From Candidatus Poribacteria bacterium (lineage in GTDB: Bacteria > Poribacteria > WGA-4E > WGA-3G), in the NCBI GenBank assembly GCA_022820835.1, contig JAJEET010000085.1, positions 1 to 64,000 of the forward strand: 64,000 bases of DNA, written 5' to 3'. Of this stretch, positions 25,983-34,865 are shown in pieces. Under the pieces are notes generated by a model. That model was not told the origin of the DNA, did no database searches, and was given only the letters and a program-made list of their open reading frames with translations. How positions within the stretch are numbered: the stretch's first letter is position 1; each line of letters begins with the position of its first letter. Made by a program: the position numbers and the translations under genes.

Positions 25983-28103
25983 TTACGAGTTACGATTCGC
26001 TGATGAAGCGATGTCCTCCATTACGCTTGTGGGGACTTCGTTGTAGTGTGCAAACTCCATAGAGTAGTTTGCTCTGCCTTGTGTTAGGGACCTAAGGGTT
26101 TTGACGTACCCAAACATTTCTGAAAGGGGGACATCAACCCGAATAACCTGAATGCGAGATTTTGCCTGCATTTCTGTTTCCCGTATCTGTGCACGACGCG
26201 CATTCAGATCGCCAATGACTTTACCGAGGTACTCGTCAGGGACGATCACCTCAACATTCATAATCGGTTCAAGAAGTATGGGTGTAGCACGTTTCAACGC
26301 ATCTTTAAACGCCATTGACCCTGCGATAGAGAACGCCATTTCTGATGAATCCACAGCATGGTATGAACCATCAACCAGTTTCACTGCGACATCAACGACG
26401 GGGTAACCGGCAAGAACACCAACATTCATAGCGTTTTCAATGCCTTTTCCGACTGCTGGGATGTATTCTTGAGGAATTACGCCGCCCTTGATAGCGTCAA
26501 TGAATTCAAAACCGCTGCCTTTTTCAAGTGGCTCAACTTCAATCACTACGTGACCAAATTGACCTCTACCGCCTGTTTGACGGACAAACCTCGCTTCAGC
26601 CTTGACAGGATTGCGGATCGTTTCGCGATACGCGACTTCTGGGTTCCCTACATTCGCTGAGACGTTAAACTCGCGCACGAGCCTATCTACGATGATCTCA
26701 AGATGAAGTTCACCCATCCCTGACAGCAAAGTTTGACCTGTATCGGGGTCTTGATGTACTTTAAACGTGGGGTCTTCTTCTGCGAGTTTAGAGAGGGCGA
26801 GGTTAAGTTTGTCAATATCGGACTGCGTACGGGGTTCAACTGCGATGGACATGACTGGAAGTGGGAACACCATAGTTTCCAAAGTGATATGCGCCTTCGG
26901 ATCACACAATGTGTCTCCCGTTGAGAGATTTTTTAGACCGATTGCAGCCGCAATATCGCCGGCATAAACGGCTTGTATCTCTTCACGTTTATTGGCGTGC
27001 ATCTGCATCAAACGTCCAATCCGTTCGTGTTGTCGCGTTATGGTGTTATAGACAGTATCGCCTTTTTTAAGCACCCCGGAGTAGACCCGTAGATAAGTGA
27101 GTTTACCAACGTGCGGATCCGTCATAATCTTGAACGCCAACGCACAGAACGGTTCGTTCTCGTTCGGATGGCGGGTTATTTCTTCTTCTGATTTCGGATC
27201 CGTACCAACAATCGGCGGAACATCAGTCGGGGCAGGTAGATAGGAGACAATCGCATCTAACAGCGGTTGCACACCTTTATTCTTCAGAGCGGTACCACAG
27301 AGAACAGGAACGATCTTACCGGCGACGACACCGCTGCGGATGCCTGCTTTAATTTCTTCAGGTGAAATTTCGACACCGTCTAAATATTTGAGCAGTAGTT
27401 CTTCGTCACAATCTGCGATCGCTTCTAACATCTGCTCGCGATATTCGAGAGCCATGTCCAGCATTTCTTCTGGGATATCTGTTTCTTGGATAACGGTCCC
27501 ATCCCCAGCATCTTTACCGATGTTCCAGATTTGACCTTTCATAGAGATGAGGTCTACAATTCCAGTGAATTGTTCTGCTGAGCCGATAGGAAGCTGTACG
27601 GGCATAGCGTTGGCACCGAGGCGCTCATCCATCATTTCGACGGTGCGGAAGAAGTCAGCGCCGGTTCTGTCCATTTTATTAACGAAAGCGATCCTTGGGA
27701 TATTATATTTGTCTGCTTGCCGCCAAACAGTTTCTGATTGTGGTTCAACGCCGCCGACGGCGCAGAAAACAGCGACGGCACCGTCAAGTACGCGAAGTGA
27801 ACGTTCAACTTCGACGGTGAAATCAATATGTCCCGGGGTATCAATAATATTTATATGGTGTTTTTTCCAGTGGCAGGTTGTCGCAGCACTCGTAATCGTG
27901 ATACCGCGCTCCTGCTCTTGGACCATCCAGTCCATAGCAGTGGTGCCATCGTCGACGTCACCGATTCGATAGAGTCTACCGGTGTAATACAAAATACGTT
28001 CGGTAACAGTAGTTTTTCCGGCATCAATGTGTGCCATGATACCGATATTGCGCATGTGGGGCAGTTCTAAGCGTTGAGGGGTGCTATTTTTCGTATCTGC
28101 CAC
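25983..28103 (-). CDS. fusA: Elongation factor G
   Basis: 706 aa, GTG 28103 with AAGGAG 10 nt upstream. [22 protein letters not shown] (P-loop), [47 protein letters not shown] (G4). Domain IV has [15 protein letters not shown], and domain V ends in [24 protein letters not shown] catalyses translocation. Standard position between rpsG and tuf. Confidence 0.98.
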   Translation of the reverse strand: MADTKNSTPQRLELPHMRNIGIMAHIDAGKTTVTERILYYTGRLYRIGDVDDGTTAMDWMVQEQERGITITSAATTCHWKKHHINIIDTPGHIDFTVEVERSLRVLDGAVAVFCAVGGVEPQSETVWRQADKYNIPRIAFVNKMDRTGADFFRTVEMMDERLGANAMPVQLPIGSAEQFTGIVDLISMKGQIWNIGKDAGDGTVIQETDIPEEMLDMALEYREQMLEAIADCDEELLLKYLDGVEISPEEIKAGIRSGVVAGKIVPVLCGTALKNKGVQPLLDAIVSYLPAPTDVPPIVGTDPKSEEEITRHPNENEPFCALAFKIMTDPHVGKLTYLRVYSGVLKKGDTVYNTITRQHERIGRLMQMHANKREEIQAVYAGDIAAAIGLKNLSTGDTLCDPKAHITLETMVFPLPVMSIAVEPRTQSDIDKLNLALSKLAEEDPTFKVHQDPDTGQTLLSGMGELHLEIIVDRLVREFNVSANVGNPEVAYRETIRNPVKAEARFVRQTGGRGQFGHVVIEVEPLEKGSGFEFIDAIKGGVIPQEYIPAVGKGIENAMNVGVLAGYPVVDVAVKLVDGSYHAVDSSEMAFSIAGSMAFKDALKRATPILLEPIMNVEVIVPDEYLGKVIGDLNARRAQIRETEMQAKSRIQVIRVDVPLSEMFGYVKTLRSLTQGRANYSMEFAHYNEVPTSVMEDIASSANRNS

Positions 28104-28166
28104 GGTTGAGCGACTCCTTTTTAAGTCTAATGTGTGTATATTTCGGCAGTAACCGGACTTACACTT

Positions 28167-28637
28167 TTACCATCTATAATGTGCAAAAGCGCGGTTGGCT
28201 TCTGCCATTCGATGCTGTTCCTGTTTTCTACGGATTGCCCCGCCTTCGTTGCGCGATGCTTCAAGTATTTCACCGGCAAGGCGTTCTGCCATGCGTCTTT
28301 CGCCACGCGTACGAGCGGATTGAATAATCCACGTAAAAGCCAAACGCTGTTTCCGTTCAGCCTTGACATCAACCGGGACCTGGTAAGTCTGGCTACCGAC
28401 TCGTCGAGGACGTATTTCCAGTACCGGTTTCACATTGTTAATCGCTTGACGGAACACGGAGAAACCGTCTTCACTTGTCTGATCTTCAATGATCTTGAAA
28501 CTCTCATATAAGATGGATTGGGCAGTACTTTTCTTTCCATCTAACATGAGATTGTTAATAAATTTTGATACCAATTTACTATTATAGGTTGCATCAGGAT
28601 TGACATCCCGTTTGTTGATATTTCCACGTCTCGGCAT
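28167..28637 (-). CDS. rpsG: 30S ribosomal protein S7
   Basis: 156 aa. [40 protein letters not shown] and the C-terminal [25 protein letters not shown]. S7 nucleates assembly of the 30S head. GGAGG lies before ATG 28637. Confidence 0.98.
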   Translation of the reverse strand: [156 protein letters not shown]

Positions 28638-28654
28638 TCGACATCCCTCCCTAA

Positions 28655-29026
28655 TTATTCAGGCTTACGCGCCCCGTATTTTGAACGCCCTTGCCGGCGA
28701 TTCTCAACACCGGCGGTATCCAACTGCCCACGAACGATATGATAACGCACGTTCGAGAGGTCCTTCACTCTACCCCCACGGACCAAAACGACCGAGTGTT
28801 CCTGCAGGTTGTGATCGATACCCGGAATGTAACAGGTGGCTTCGTAACCTGTAGTGAAGCGAACACGCGCCACTTTACGCAGTGCTGAATTCGGTTTTTT
28901 CGGCGTAATCGTTTTCACCTGTAGACAGATACCACGACGCTGCGGACACTGTTCCAGCACGGGTGATTTCGTTTTCTTTCGTGATCTCTTGCGAGGCTTT
29001 TTTATGAGCTGATTAATCGTTGGCAT
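28655..29026 (-). CDS. rpsL: 30S ribosomal protein S12
   Basis: 123 aa. [57 protein letters not shown] and [19 protein letters not shown]. The decoding-centre Lys in [11 protein letters not shown] is present; this is the site where streptomycin-resistance changes occur in other bacteria. First gene of the ribosomal cluster, GGAGG before the ATG. Confidence 0.98.
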   Translation of the reverse strand: MPTINQLIKKPRKRSRKKTKSPVLEQCPQRRGICLQVKTITPKKPNSALRKVARVRFTTGYEATCYIPGIDHNLQEHSVVLVRGGRVKDLSNVRYHIVRGQLDTAGVENRRQGRSKYGARKPE

Positions 29027-29078
29027 TCCATTCCTCCGGAGTAAATCTCGATTTTCTCTATTTAAGGGCTTCCGACAT

Positions 29079-29101
29079 TAAAAAAGCCCCGCGCGGGGCT
29101 T
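29079..29101 (-). terminator. Leader terminator (attenuator) of the ribosomal cluster
   Basis: On the minus strand AAGCCCCGCGCGGGGC followed by TTTTTT, a textbook intrinsic terminator. It lies between the strong promoter at 29211-29239 and rpsL (53 nt before the ATG), so readthrough must be allowed for the cluster to be expressed. The 3' arm (GGGCTT) could instead pair with AAGCCC 12 nt further on. Confidence 0.75.
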
Positions 29102-29210
29102 CACAACTTAGCAGAACACATTAACGTGAGATGTCAATACAACGTTAGAATGTTTCCCGATAGTCGCCCCTTTCTCCCAAAAAAGATTTAATAGGGTTTC
29201 CAAAGTAAAT

Positions 29211-29239
29211 ATTATACACTGTGAAACTCCGTTTGTCAA
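29211..29239 (-). promoter_or_regulatory. Strong promoter of the str-S10-spc-alpha cluster
   Basis: Minus strand TTGACA (29234-29239), 17 nt, TATAAT (29211-29216): both hexamers match the sigma-70 consensus. The predicted leader to rpsL is about 175 nt. Confidence 0.85.
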
Positions 29240-29276
29240 ATTTTTTTGAAAAAAACAGTAAAATATCGCTAATTTC

Positions 29277-30536
29277 TTAGTTTTTTATCAATTTTCCACG
29301 TAAAATAACCGTCTTAACGCTCAGATTATCATCAACAATCACAATATCCGCCATCTTGCCAGCCGCAATTGACCCCACGGCTGCGGAAACACCTAAATTT
29401 TGAGCAGGTGTTAGTGTCGCCATAGTTAGCGCGTCACTCAGGGAATGCCCCCAATTCACCACATTTCGGACCCCGTCCATGAGTGTAATTGTTGCCCCTG
29501 CGAGACGTTCCGTTGGTCTGCCGACATCGAGCCACATTGCCCCGTCGCGAACATATTTCTCCGTGCTGCCGGCTTCAAAAGCGGTGTCACTTTCGGAAAT
29601 CGCTCCTTTATCAAGGCGGTAAGCGTCAAGCTCTGCAACATAAGTCGCTGATGCCTTCCAGTTTTCCGGAGGGACCCCTGCAAGTTCTGTACAGTCCGTA
29701 ATTAAACCGACTGACTGAACCCCTTTCTGTGCAATGAGGTGATTTCCCCAAAACGGATGGACATGATGTTCATCCACAATGAGTTCCGCGTGGATATTCG
29801 GATGCGAGAGTACCGCTTCAACTGCCCCGAGTTCGCGGTGATGCATCCCGCTCATCCCGTTGTAAGCATGGGTCGCGCGTGTTATACCGGCATCAATCGC
29901 TGCCATTGCTTCTTGATATGTCGCGTTTGTATGCCCCATCGCGATGACGATGTCGTTGTACGCGTCTGTCTTGTAGGTGGCGAGGTGCTTGATAAACTGG
30001 AAATTTTCATCGTTTTCTGGGGCAACGGAGATGACTTTCAAGGTGCCGTCAGCGGCTGCCCACATGGCGTGGAATTCTTCAAAGTTCGGTGGTGTAATAT
30101 ACTTCGCGTTCTGTGCCCCGTTTTTGGCGAGACTCCCAAATTTCCCCTCAACATAGGAACCTAAAACGCGTGAACCGTCTACGACAGGTTCATCGACGAC
30201 GTGGGCAATAGCCGTTAAAGCACTGTTAATTTGCGTCATGCTTCCTGAGGAGATGCCTAACACCAACGATGTGACACCGCTGCGCGCATGTGCACGTGCG
30301 ATCGTCTCGATGTCTTCGGTTTCACCTGTCATCGTATCACAGCCACCACCGCCGTGTATCAATCCATCAATCAATCCTGGAATTACGAGGTGGTTGGAGG
30401 CATCAATAACCTGTCCTGAGGGTTGATGTGTCTCTGTTGTTATTTCTGAAATTGTGTCATTTTGAATAACGATACTCCCCTGTCCGAAGTGTGTCGGGGT
30501 ATAGATATCGCCATTCATTATCGTAAGTGTTTCCAT
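29277..30536 (-). CDS. nagA: N-acetylglucosamine-6-phosphate deacetylase
   Basis: 419 aa amidohydrolase. Motifs in order: PGLIDGLIHGGGG (about 53-65, the first metal site in a variant form, as E. coli NagA also lacks a full HxH), YVEGKFGS (metal-binding Glu), AMGHTNATYQEA, THAYNGMSGMHHRELG, IVDEHHVHP and LITDCTELAG (catalytic Asp). The end has the usual LGVSAAVGSIAAGKMADIVIVD strand. It removes acetate from GlcNAc-6-P for aminosugar use or wall recycling. No nagB is adjacent. Variation in the substrate loop leaves some doubt about exact specificity. Confidence 0.85.
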   Translation of the reverse strand: METLTIMNGDIYTPTHFGQGSIVIQNDTISEITTETHQPSGQVIDASNHLVIPGLIDGLIHGGGGCDTMTGETEDIETIARAHARSGVTSLVLGISSGSMTQINSALTAIAHVVDEPVVDGSRVLGSYVEGKFGSLAKNGAQNAKYITPPNFEEFHAMWAAADGTLKVISVAPENDENFQFIKHLATYKTDAYNDIVIAMGHTNATYQEAMAAIDAGITRATHAYNGMSGMHHRELGAVEAVLSHPNIHAELIVDEHHVHPFWGNHLIAQKGVQSVGLITDCTELAGVPPENWKASATYVAELDAYRLDKGAISESDTAFEAGSTEKYVRDGAMWLDVGRPTERLAGATITLMDGVRNVVNWGHSLSDALTMATLTPAQNLGVSAAVGSIAAGKMADIVIVDDNLSVKTVILRGKLIKN

Positions 30537-30621
30537 CGTTTCAAACTTGCCTTAGTGGGGGCGTGAATATTTTGTTAATTGTCGTCTGAATGTAGATTGC
30601 AACTGCGCTGCTACAGGAAGA

Positions 30622-30642
30622 CCATAGGCTAACAGCCTATGG
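30622..30642. repeat. Perfect palindrome upstream of nagA
   Basis: CCATAGGCT-AAC-AGCCTATGG followed by TACAAG. The same core ATAGGCT/AGCCTAT type occurs at 12396-12415. Confidence 0.5.
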
Positions 30643-30725
30643 TACAAGGTGCCCTTTTATTAAATTTGTTCCGCTATCCATAAAATACTTTGTGCGAGAA
30701 ATCGGAGAAACGGTTCTACTTCAAC

Positions 30726-31220
30726 CTATCTTCTTTCTAAAAACAGGAAACTGTACGGAAACGGGTTTTTCTTGTCAGATTTGTTATCAATCCGTTTCAC
30801 TTCCTGCCACGCTGCAGTGTCAAATTCTGGGAAATGGACATCACCTTCAAATGTGGCGTGAATCTGTGTCAGGTAGAGCCGATCTGCGTGCGGCAAAAAC
30901 GCTTGGTAGACCGGTGCACCACCACATATCATGAGTTCTTCTGTTTCTAATTCCTTGCAGCGGTTGATAATATCGTCCACTGCGTGTGCAACAATACAGC
31001 CTTCTGGTGCTTTGTATGCCGTATTTCGTGTAAGAATAATATTGAGCCGCTTCGGTAAAGGATTTTTGAGAGTCTCAAAAGTCTTTCGTCCCATAACGAC
31101 AGGTTTACCGAGCGTTATATCGCGAAAATGTCGCTTGTCGGCTGGCATCTGCCAGGGGATGTTCGGTCCGTTGCCGATGAGTCTATTTTTATCCATCGCA
31201 GCGATCATTGAGATCAACAT
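30726..31220 (-). CDS. folA: Dihydrofolate reductase
   Basis: 164 aa. SMIAAMDKNRLIGNGPNIPWQMPADKRHFR holds the catalytic acid (MPADKRHF, equivalent to Asp27 of E. coli), then VVMGRKTFETL (NADPH site), and ELMICGGAPVYQAFLPHADRLYLTQI. Regenerates tetrahydrofolate after thymidylate synthesis. It is downstream of thyA with a lipoprotein gene between them. Confidence 0.95.
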   Translation of the reverse strand: MLISMIAAMDKNRLIGNGPNIPWQMPADKRHFRDITLGKPVVMGRKTFETLKNPLPKRLNIILTRNTAYKAPEGCIVAHAVDDIINRCKELETEELMICGGAPVYQAFLPHADRLYLTQIHATFEGDVHFPEFDTAAWQEVKRIDNKSDKKNPFPYSFLFLERR

Positions 31221-31302
31221 TTTACGATTCTGCTCCTTCTTCTGATGGTGTCAATTCTTCGATGTCCAGACGGTTTCCGTTCTGTTTTTTTGTGTTTCAT
31301 TA

Positions 31303-32112
31303 TTACCTGTCAGAAATGTGTTCAGGAGCTTGGGGTTTCAGAAAATGTTTTTCCTGAGGTTCGACGGCTAATTCGGTGATAACAACTCTGTCGCCAAGGT
31401 TCTTTACTTCCTCTATTTCGACGGTTTCATGAGGCTCAAGGTCTTTGAGCAGAAAATGGAGGTTCTGTACCCTTTTATCCGTATCAATCTCGTAGTTTTC
31501 TAAAATCAAGATACGTTCTCCGATTACATCTTCAGTGATTGCGTGCGTGTTTACAGTCCCTGTTGTGTGCTTAATTTCAACTGGTCCAATATTGATTTTA
31601 AATGCTTTCTGTGATGCATCTATGTTGCCTTGGAGGTTGCAGTAAGCCACGATTTTGTCCCCGAATCGAAAAGCACCTGAATCTGCAAAAGGTTTGGGTT
31701 TCTTATCGGGTGTCGTTATTTTGAAATCATAGAACTTGGAGAGATATAGTTTGATGAATTTTGACCCTTTATGTTTTGTATCGAAAGCTCTTAAATGGAT
31801 GACTGCATAGCCGTTGATTCTGTTTTGACTATGGATTTCAACAGTTTCGTCAGGTTCGGCGACTGGGAAGAATCGACCTCGAAGTTTGATGGCGCGTGGC
31901 ACAATCTTTTCGCTTGTATCGATATCTATATGCAGTGCATTGTCATCGACTTTAACGTCAGCAATTTTGGAGGTTTCTGGTAAAGGGACAAACACGGTAA
32001 TCATGTCACGACTTCTATAAATACCGTATCCATTGGTGGAATCTCCACAGCCTACGAGTCCTATTGCGAAAGTTATAGAGAGCAGTATCAGTCCTTTTAT
32101 TTTTTCCAGCAT
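31303..32112 (-). CDS. Lipoprotein of unknown function
   Basis: 269 aa. Signal peptide MLEKIKGLILLSITFAIG with lipobox LVGC (Cys22). The mature part is mainly beta-rich with no motif I recognise. It starts 15 nt after thyA and ends 83 nt before folA, so it appears to be part of the thymidylate/folate operon by position although an envelope lipoprotein has no evident link to that pathway. Confidence 0.75.
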   Translation of the reverse strand: MLEKIKGLILLSITFAIGLVGCGDSTNGYGIYRSRDMITVFVPLPETSKIADVKVDDNALHIDIDTSEKIVPRAIKLRGRFFPVAEPDETVEIHSQNRINGYAVIHLRAFDTKHKGSKFIKLYLSKFYDFKITTPDKKPKPFADSGAFRFGDKIVAYCNLQGNIDASQKAFKINIGPVEIKHTTGTVNTHAITEDVIGERILILENYEIDTDKRVQNLHFLLKDLEPHETVEIEEVKNLGDRVVITELAVEPQEKHFLKPQAPEHISDR

Positions 32113-32126
32113 TTTGATTCCCCTAA

Positions 32127-32924
32127 TCAGACGATCATAGGTGCGCGAATTGCATCGTGATGTTGATAGTCCTCTAACTGGATGTGCTGCATCTTGAAAG
32201 CATCAATGGACTTAATCTCTGGATTTAAAACGAGTTGCGGTAGCGGATAAGGTTCCCGTTTCAATTGCATCTCAACGGCTTCAAAATGTGCGTGATAGAT
32301 ATGAGCGTCCCCTAATGTATGAATGAATTCGTGAGGTGTTAAATCTGTTATTTGTGCCACCATGTGCAGAAGGAGCGCATACGAGGCGATATTAAAGGGG
32401 ACACCTAAGAACATATCACAACTCGGTTGATACATCTGCAGCGACAGTTTGCCATCTGCGATAAAGAATTGAAAGCACATGTGGCAGGGTGTCAATGCCA
32501 TCTCCTCTAATTCCGCTGGATTCCACGCCGTAACAATATGTTTACGGCTATGTGGGTTTTTCTGGAGTTGTTCAATGACTTTGGCAAGTTGATCAATCGT
32601 CCCTTCTTCCGTTTTCCACTTTCGCCATTGAACGCCGTATATCCGTCCAAGGTAGCCATCCCGTCCCCATGCATCGGCGTTTGCGTTCCAAATCTGTGTT
32701 CCCAACTTCTCGAACTGCTCAGCGTGATCATAGCCGCGCAGGAAACCTAAAAGTTCCGCTTTAACAGATCGGAAAGCAAGTTTCTTGGTGGTTACAGCAG
32801 GAAATCCATCTTCCATGTTATATCGCATCTGCATACCGAAGATCGCGCGCGTCTTCCCGTTTCTGCCCATGCGGTCAACACCGGTATCCAATATCTGCTG
32901 AAGTCCTTCAAGGTACTGTTTCAT
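32127..32924 (-). CDS. thyA: Thymidylate synthase
   Basis: 265 aa, the length of classical ThyA. MKQYLEGLQQILDTGVDRMGRNGKTRAIFG, LGRIYGVQWRKW, catalytic Cys in TPCHMCFQFFI, then LQMYQPSCDMFLGVPFNIASYALLLHMVAQ and the C-terminal IRAPMIV (family ending API-V). Converts dUMP to dTMP with methylene-THF and yields dihydrofolate for FolA. Confidence 0.97.
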   Translation of the reverse strand: MKQYLEGLQQILDTGVDRMGRNGKTRAIFGMQMRYNMEDGFPAVTTKKLAFRSVKAELLGFLRGYDHAEQFEKLGTQIWNANADAWGRDGYLGRIYGVQWRKWKTEEGTIDQLAKVIEQLQKNPHSRKHIVTAWNPAELEEMALTPCHMCFQFFIADGKLSLQMYQPSCDMFLGVPFNIASYALLLHMVAQITDLTPHEFIHTLGDAHIYHAHFEAVEMQLKREPYPLPQLVLNPEIKSIDAFKMQHIQLEDYQHHDAIRAPMIV

Positions 32925-33037
32925 GCCAAATGATTGCCAACGTTTGTTAGTGGCATTCCTCCTATATGTAACGCACGTTATGCATCGGGGTTAAAAACCG
33001 CTCCTACGAGGGTGTTCATATCACTGGTAGCACAAGG

Positions 33038-33475
33038 CTACCGATCGGTGCTGCCAAACCCACCTCTTGAAGTGGTGGACATCTGGTCAACTTCGTTCCA
33101 TTCTGCCGTGCCTACACGAACAAAAATCCCTTGGGCAATCCGGCTTCCTCTCTCAACATTGACAATCGCGTCTGTAAAGTTGTAGACCTGAATCTTCAAT
33201 TCATCTTCTTCGCCGCAGTAGTCGTTGTCAACAATACCGACACCTTGCGGCATCATTAGCCCTAATTTACGCGGTGTACTGCTCCGTAAGCAGACCATTA
33301 GCATATAACCTGGCGGCGTTGCGACGATAACATTTGCGGGGATGAGAACAATAGATTGCGGTGGAATCTCTGCGGACTCTCGACAGATCAGATCGAATCC
33401 TACGGAACCTGCTGTCTCATATTTCGGTAGCGGAAGCGTTTTATCGATGCGCTTGATTTTAATGTGCATTGGCAT
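33038..33475 (-). CDS. dut: dUTP diphosphatase
   Basis: 145 aa trimeric dUTPase with all five motifs: AGSVGFDL (1), RSSTPRKLG (2), GVGIVDNDYCGE (3, here with Asn before Asp-Tyr), RGSRIAQGIF (4) and the C-terminal RGGFGSTDR (5). Makes dUMP for thyA just downstream. Its ATG overlaps the stop of the SMP-30 gene (TAATG), so the two are coupled. Confidence 0.95.
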   Translation of the reverse strand: MPMHIKIKRIDKTLPLPKYETAGSVGFDLICRESAEIPPQSIVLIPANVIVATPPGYMLMVCLRSSTPRKLGLMMPQGVGIVDNDYCGEEDELKIQVYNFTDAIVNVERGSRIAQGIFVRVGTAEWNEVDQMSTTSRGGFGSTDR

Positions 33476-34359
33476 TACGGTACGGCGACTCCCACAGTTT
33501 TACAGGCTATGCGATAGACGGAGGTGCTTGCCGTAATGAACAGCGTCTTCCAGTCATCGCCTCCCCACGCCAAGTTCGCTGCACGCTCTGGCACGAGAAT
33601 AACGCCGAGGTGCGTGCCATCAGGCGCGAAGACCCAAATTCCACCGGGTCCAGTTAGATAGACATTCCCTTGAACATCGACCTTCATTCCGTCCGGTTTC
33701 CCGCCATCGCCTTCTTCTACGCCGAAAACGCGATCGTTCGTGATGGTCCCGTCAGGTTGTACATCAAAGGCACGGACATGCATCCGTTCGGTGTCGTTAA
33801 TATAGAGGACAGATTCGTCGGGTGAAAAGCAGATACCGTTAGGTCTGTCAAAGTCGTCAACGAGGAGGGTTAGCGTTTCATAGTCAGGTGATAGACGATA
33901 TACGCCTTGAAAATCGAGTTCTTTTTTTGATTCTTTCCCGAAGGCTGCACTGAGTCCGTAGGGTGGATCTGTAAAATAGATGCTTCCGTCAGTTTTTACG
34001 ACGATATCGTTCGGGCTGTTCAGGCGTTTTCCTTGATAATGTGAAGCGATTGTGAGGATCTCTCCGTCTGCGGTGGTTAGTGATACGCGTCGGTTCGCGT
34101 GTTCACAAGCGATGAGGTGTCCACCTTTATCGTAAGTCAATCCGTTTGATTTACCAGACGGGTCGCGGAAGACAGTCATCCCGGTTTCCGCGTCCCATTT
34201 CCGCATTTTATTTGCTGGAATGTCGCTAAAGAGTAGGAATTGTCCTGTCGCTTGCCAGAGGGGACCCTCCGTGAATTGACATCCCGTTGCTATCTGTTGA
34301 ATAGGAGCCTCTTCGTCAATCAAATTCAATAACCGAGCATCGCGTACGTCGAGTGGCAT
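33475..34359 (-). CDS. SMP-30/gluconolactonase-family protein
   Basis: 294 aa from ATG 34359 (AGGGG 6 nt upstream); ATG 34392 is open but has no ribosome site and lies inside an inverted repeat. Six-bladed propeller features: FTEGPLWQATGQFLLFSDIP (metal-binding Glu), GKSNGLTYDKGGHLIACEHANRRV, LNSPNDIVVKTDGSIYFTDPPYG, DDFDRPNGICFSPDESVLYINDT and GKPDGMKVDVQGNVYLTGPGGI. Likely a sugar lactonase; the substrate is not visible. Coupled to dut by a TAATG overlap. Confidence 0.88.
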   Translation of the reverse strand: MPLDVRDARLLNLIDEEAPIQQIATGCQFTEGPLWQATGQFLLFSDIPANKMRKWDAETGMTVFRDPSGKSNGLTYDKGGHLIACEHANRRVSLTTADGEILTIASHYQGKRLNSPNDIVVKTDGSIYFTDPPYGLSAAFGKESKKELDFQGVYRLSPDYETLTLLVDDFDRPNGICFSPDESVLYINDTERMHVRAFDVQPDGTITNDRVFGVEEGDGGKPDGMKVDVQGNVYLTGPGGIWVFAPDGTHLGVILVPERAANLAWGGDDWKTLFITASTSVYRIACKTVGVAVP

Positions 34360-34369
34360 GTTTTCCCCT

Positions 34370-34393
34370 AAAATGTTACACTTGCGTAACATT
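34370..34393. promoter_or_regulatory. Inverted repeat at the start of the SMP-30 operon
   Basis: TGTTAC-ACTTGC-GTAACA, with AAAATGTTA cores repeated at about 34490 (as TAACATTTT) and 34610. Three copies within 250 bp suggest an operator set. Confidence 0.4.
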
Positions 34394-34575
34394 ACAGTTA
34401 AGAAGCATCGCGTGTGAACCTATACGGTGCATTGCTTCTAAGGCGTTTTCGTTTAAAAGGTGCTGTCGCGAAAATCATTAAAAGTGTAACATTTTCTGTT
34501 AGGTGCTACACCTGAAGGAAGTGTTAAGTTTGCCATTGATTCAAGCTGCTATAGTGTGCGAAAACTTAAAAGTCC

Positions 34576-34604
34576 TTGACAACTATCCTTTTTCATGTTA
34601 ACAT
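34576..34604 (+). promoter_or_regulatory. Possible plus-strand promoter
   Basis: TTGACA (34576-34581), 17 nt, TAACAT (34599-34604). It would read antisense through tRNA-Arg towards the gene at 34866. Weak -10. Confidence 0.3.
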
Positions 34605-34680
34605 ACTCTAAAATGTTAGTATGGGGTTTTGCATGGCGCTGATGTGCCTTGCACACCACCATCTATTTAAAGTAAAGAAA

Positions 34681-34753
<73 letters not shown>

Positions 34754-34803
34754 ATAAGGATTTCGTAAGCGAAATCGACGCTAACATAATGAGTTCCTAA
34801 AAT

Positions 34804-34832
34804 ATTTTAACAGATTCAATATCTTTTGTCAA
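34804..34832 (-). promoter_or_regulatory. Promoter of tRNA-Arg
   Basis: Minus strand TTGACA (34827-34832), 17 nt, TAAAAT (34804-34809), about 45 nt upstream of the tRNA 5' end. Confidence 0.75.
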
Positions 34833-34865
34833 GTCTTTAACGGAAAAATCCCAAGGAGGTGTAGG

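Noticed and set aside
31268..31294. Plus-strand terminator between the lipoprotein gene and folA
   Set aside because: The CAGACGG..CCGTTCTG stem is imperfect and its T-run faces against all neighbouring genes; chance is likely.
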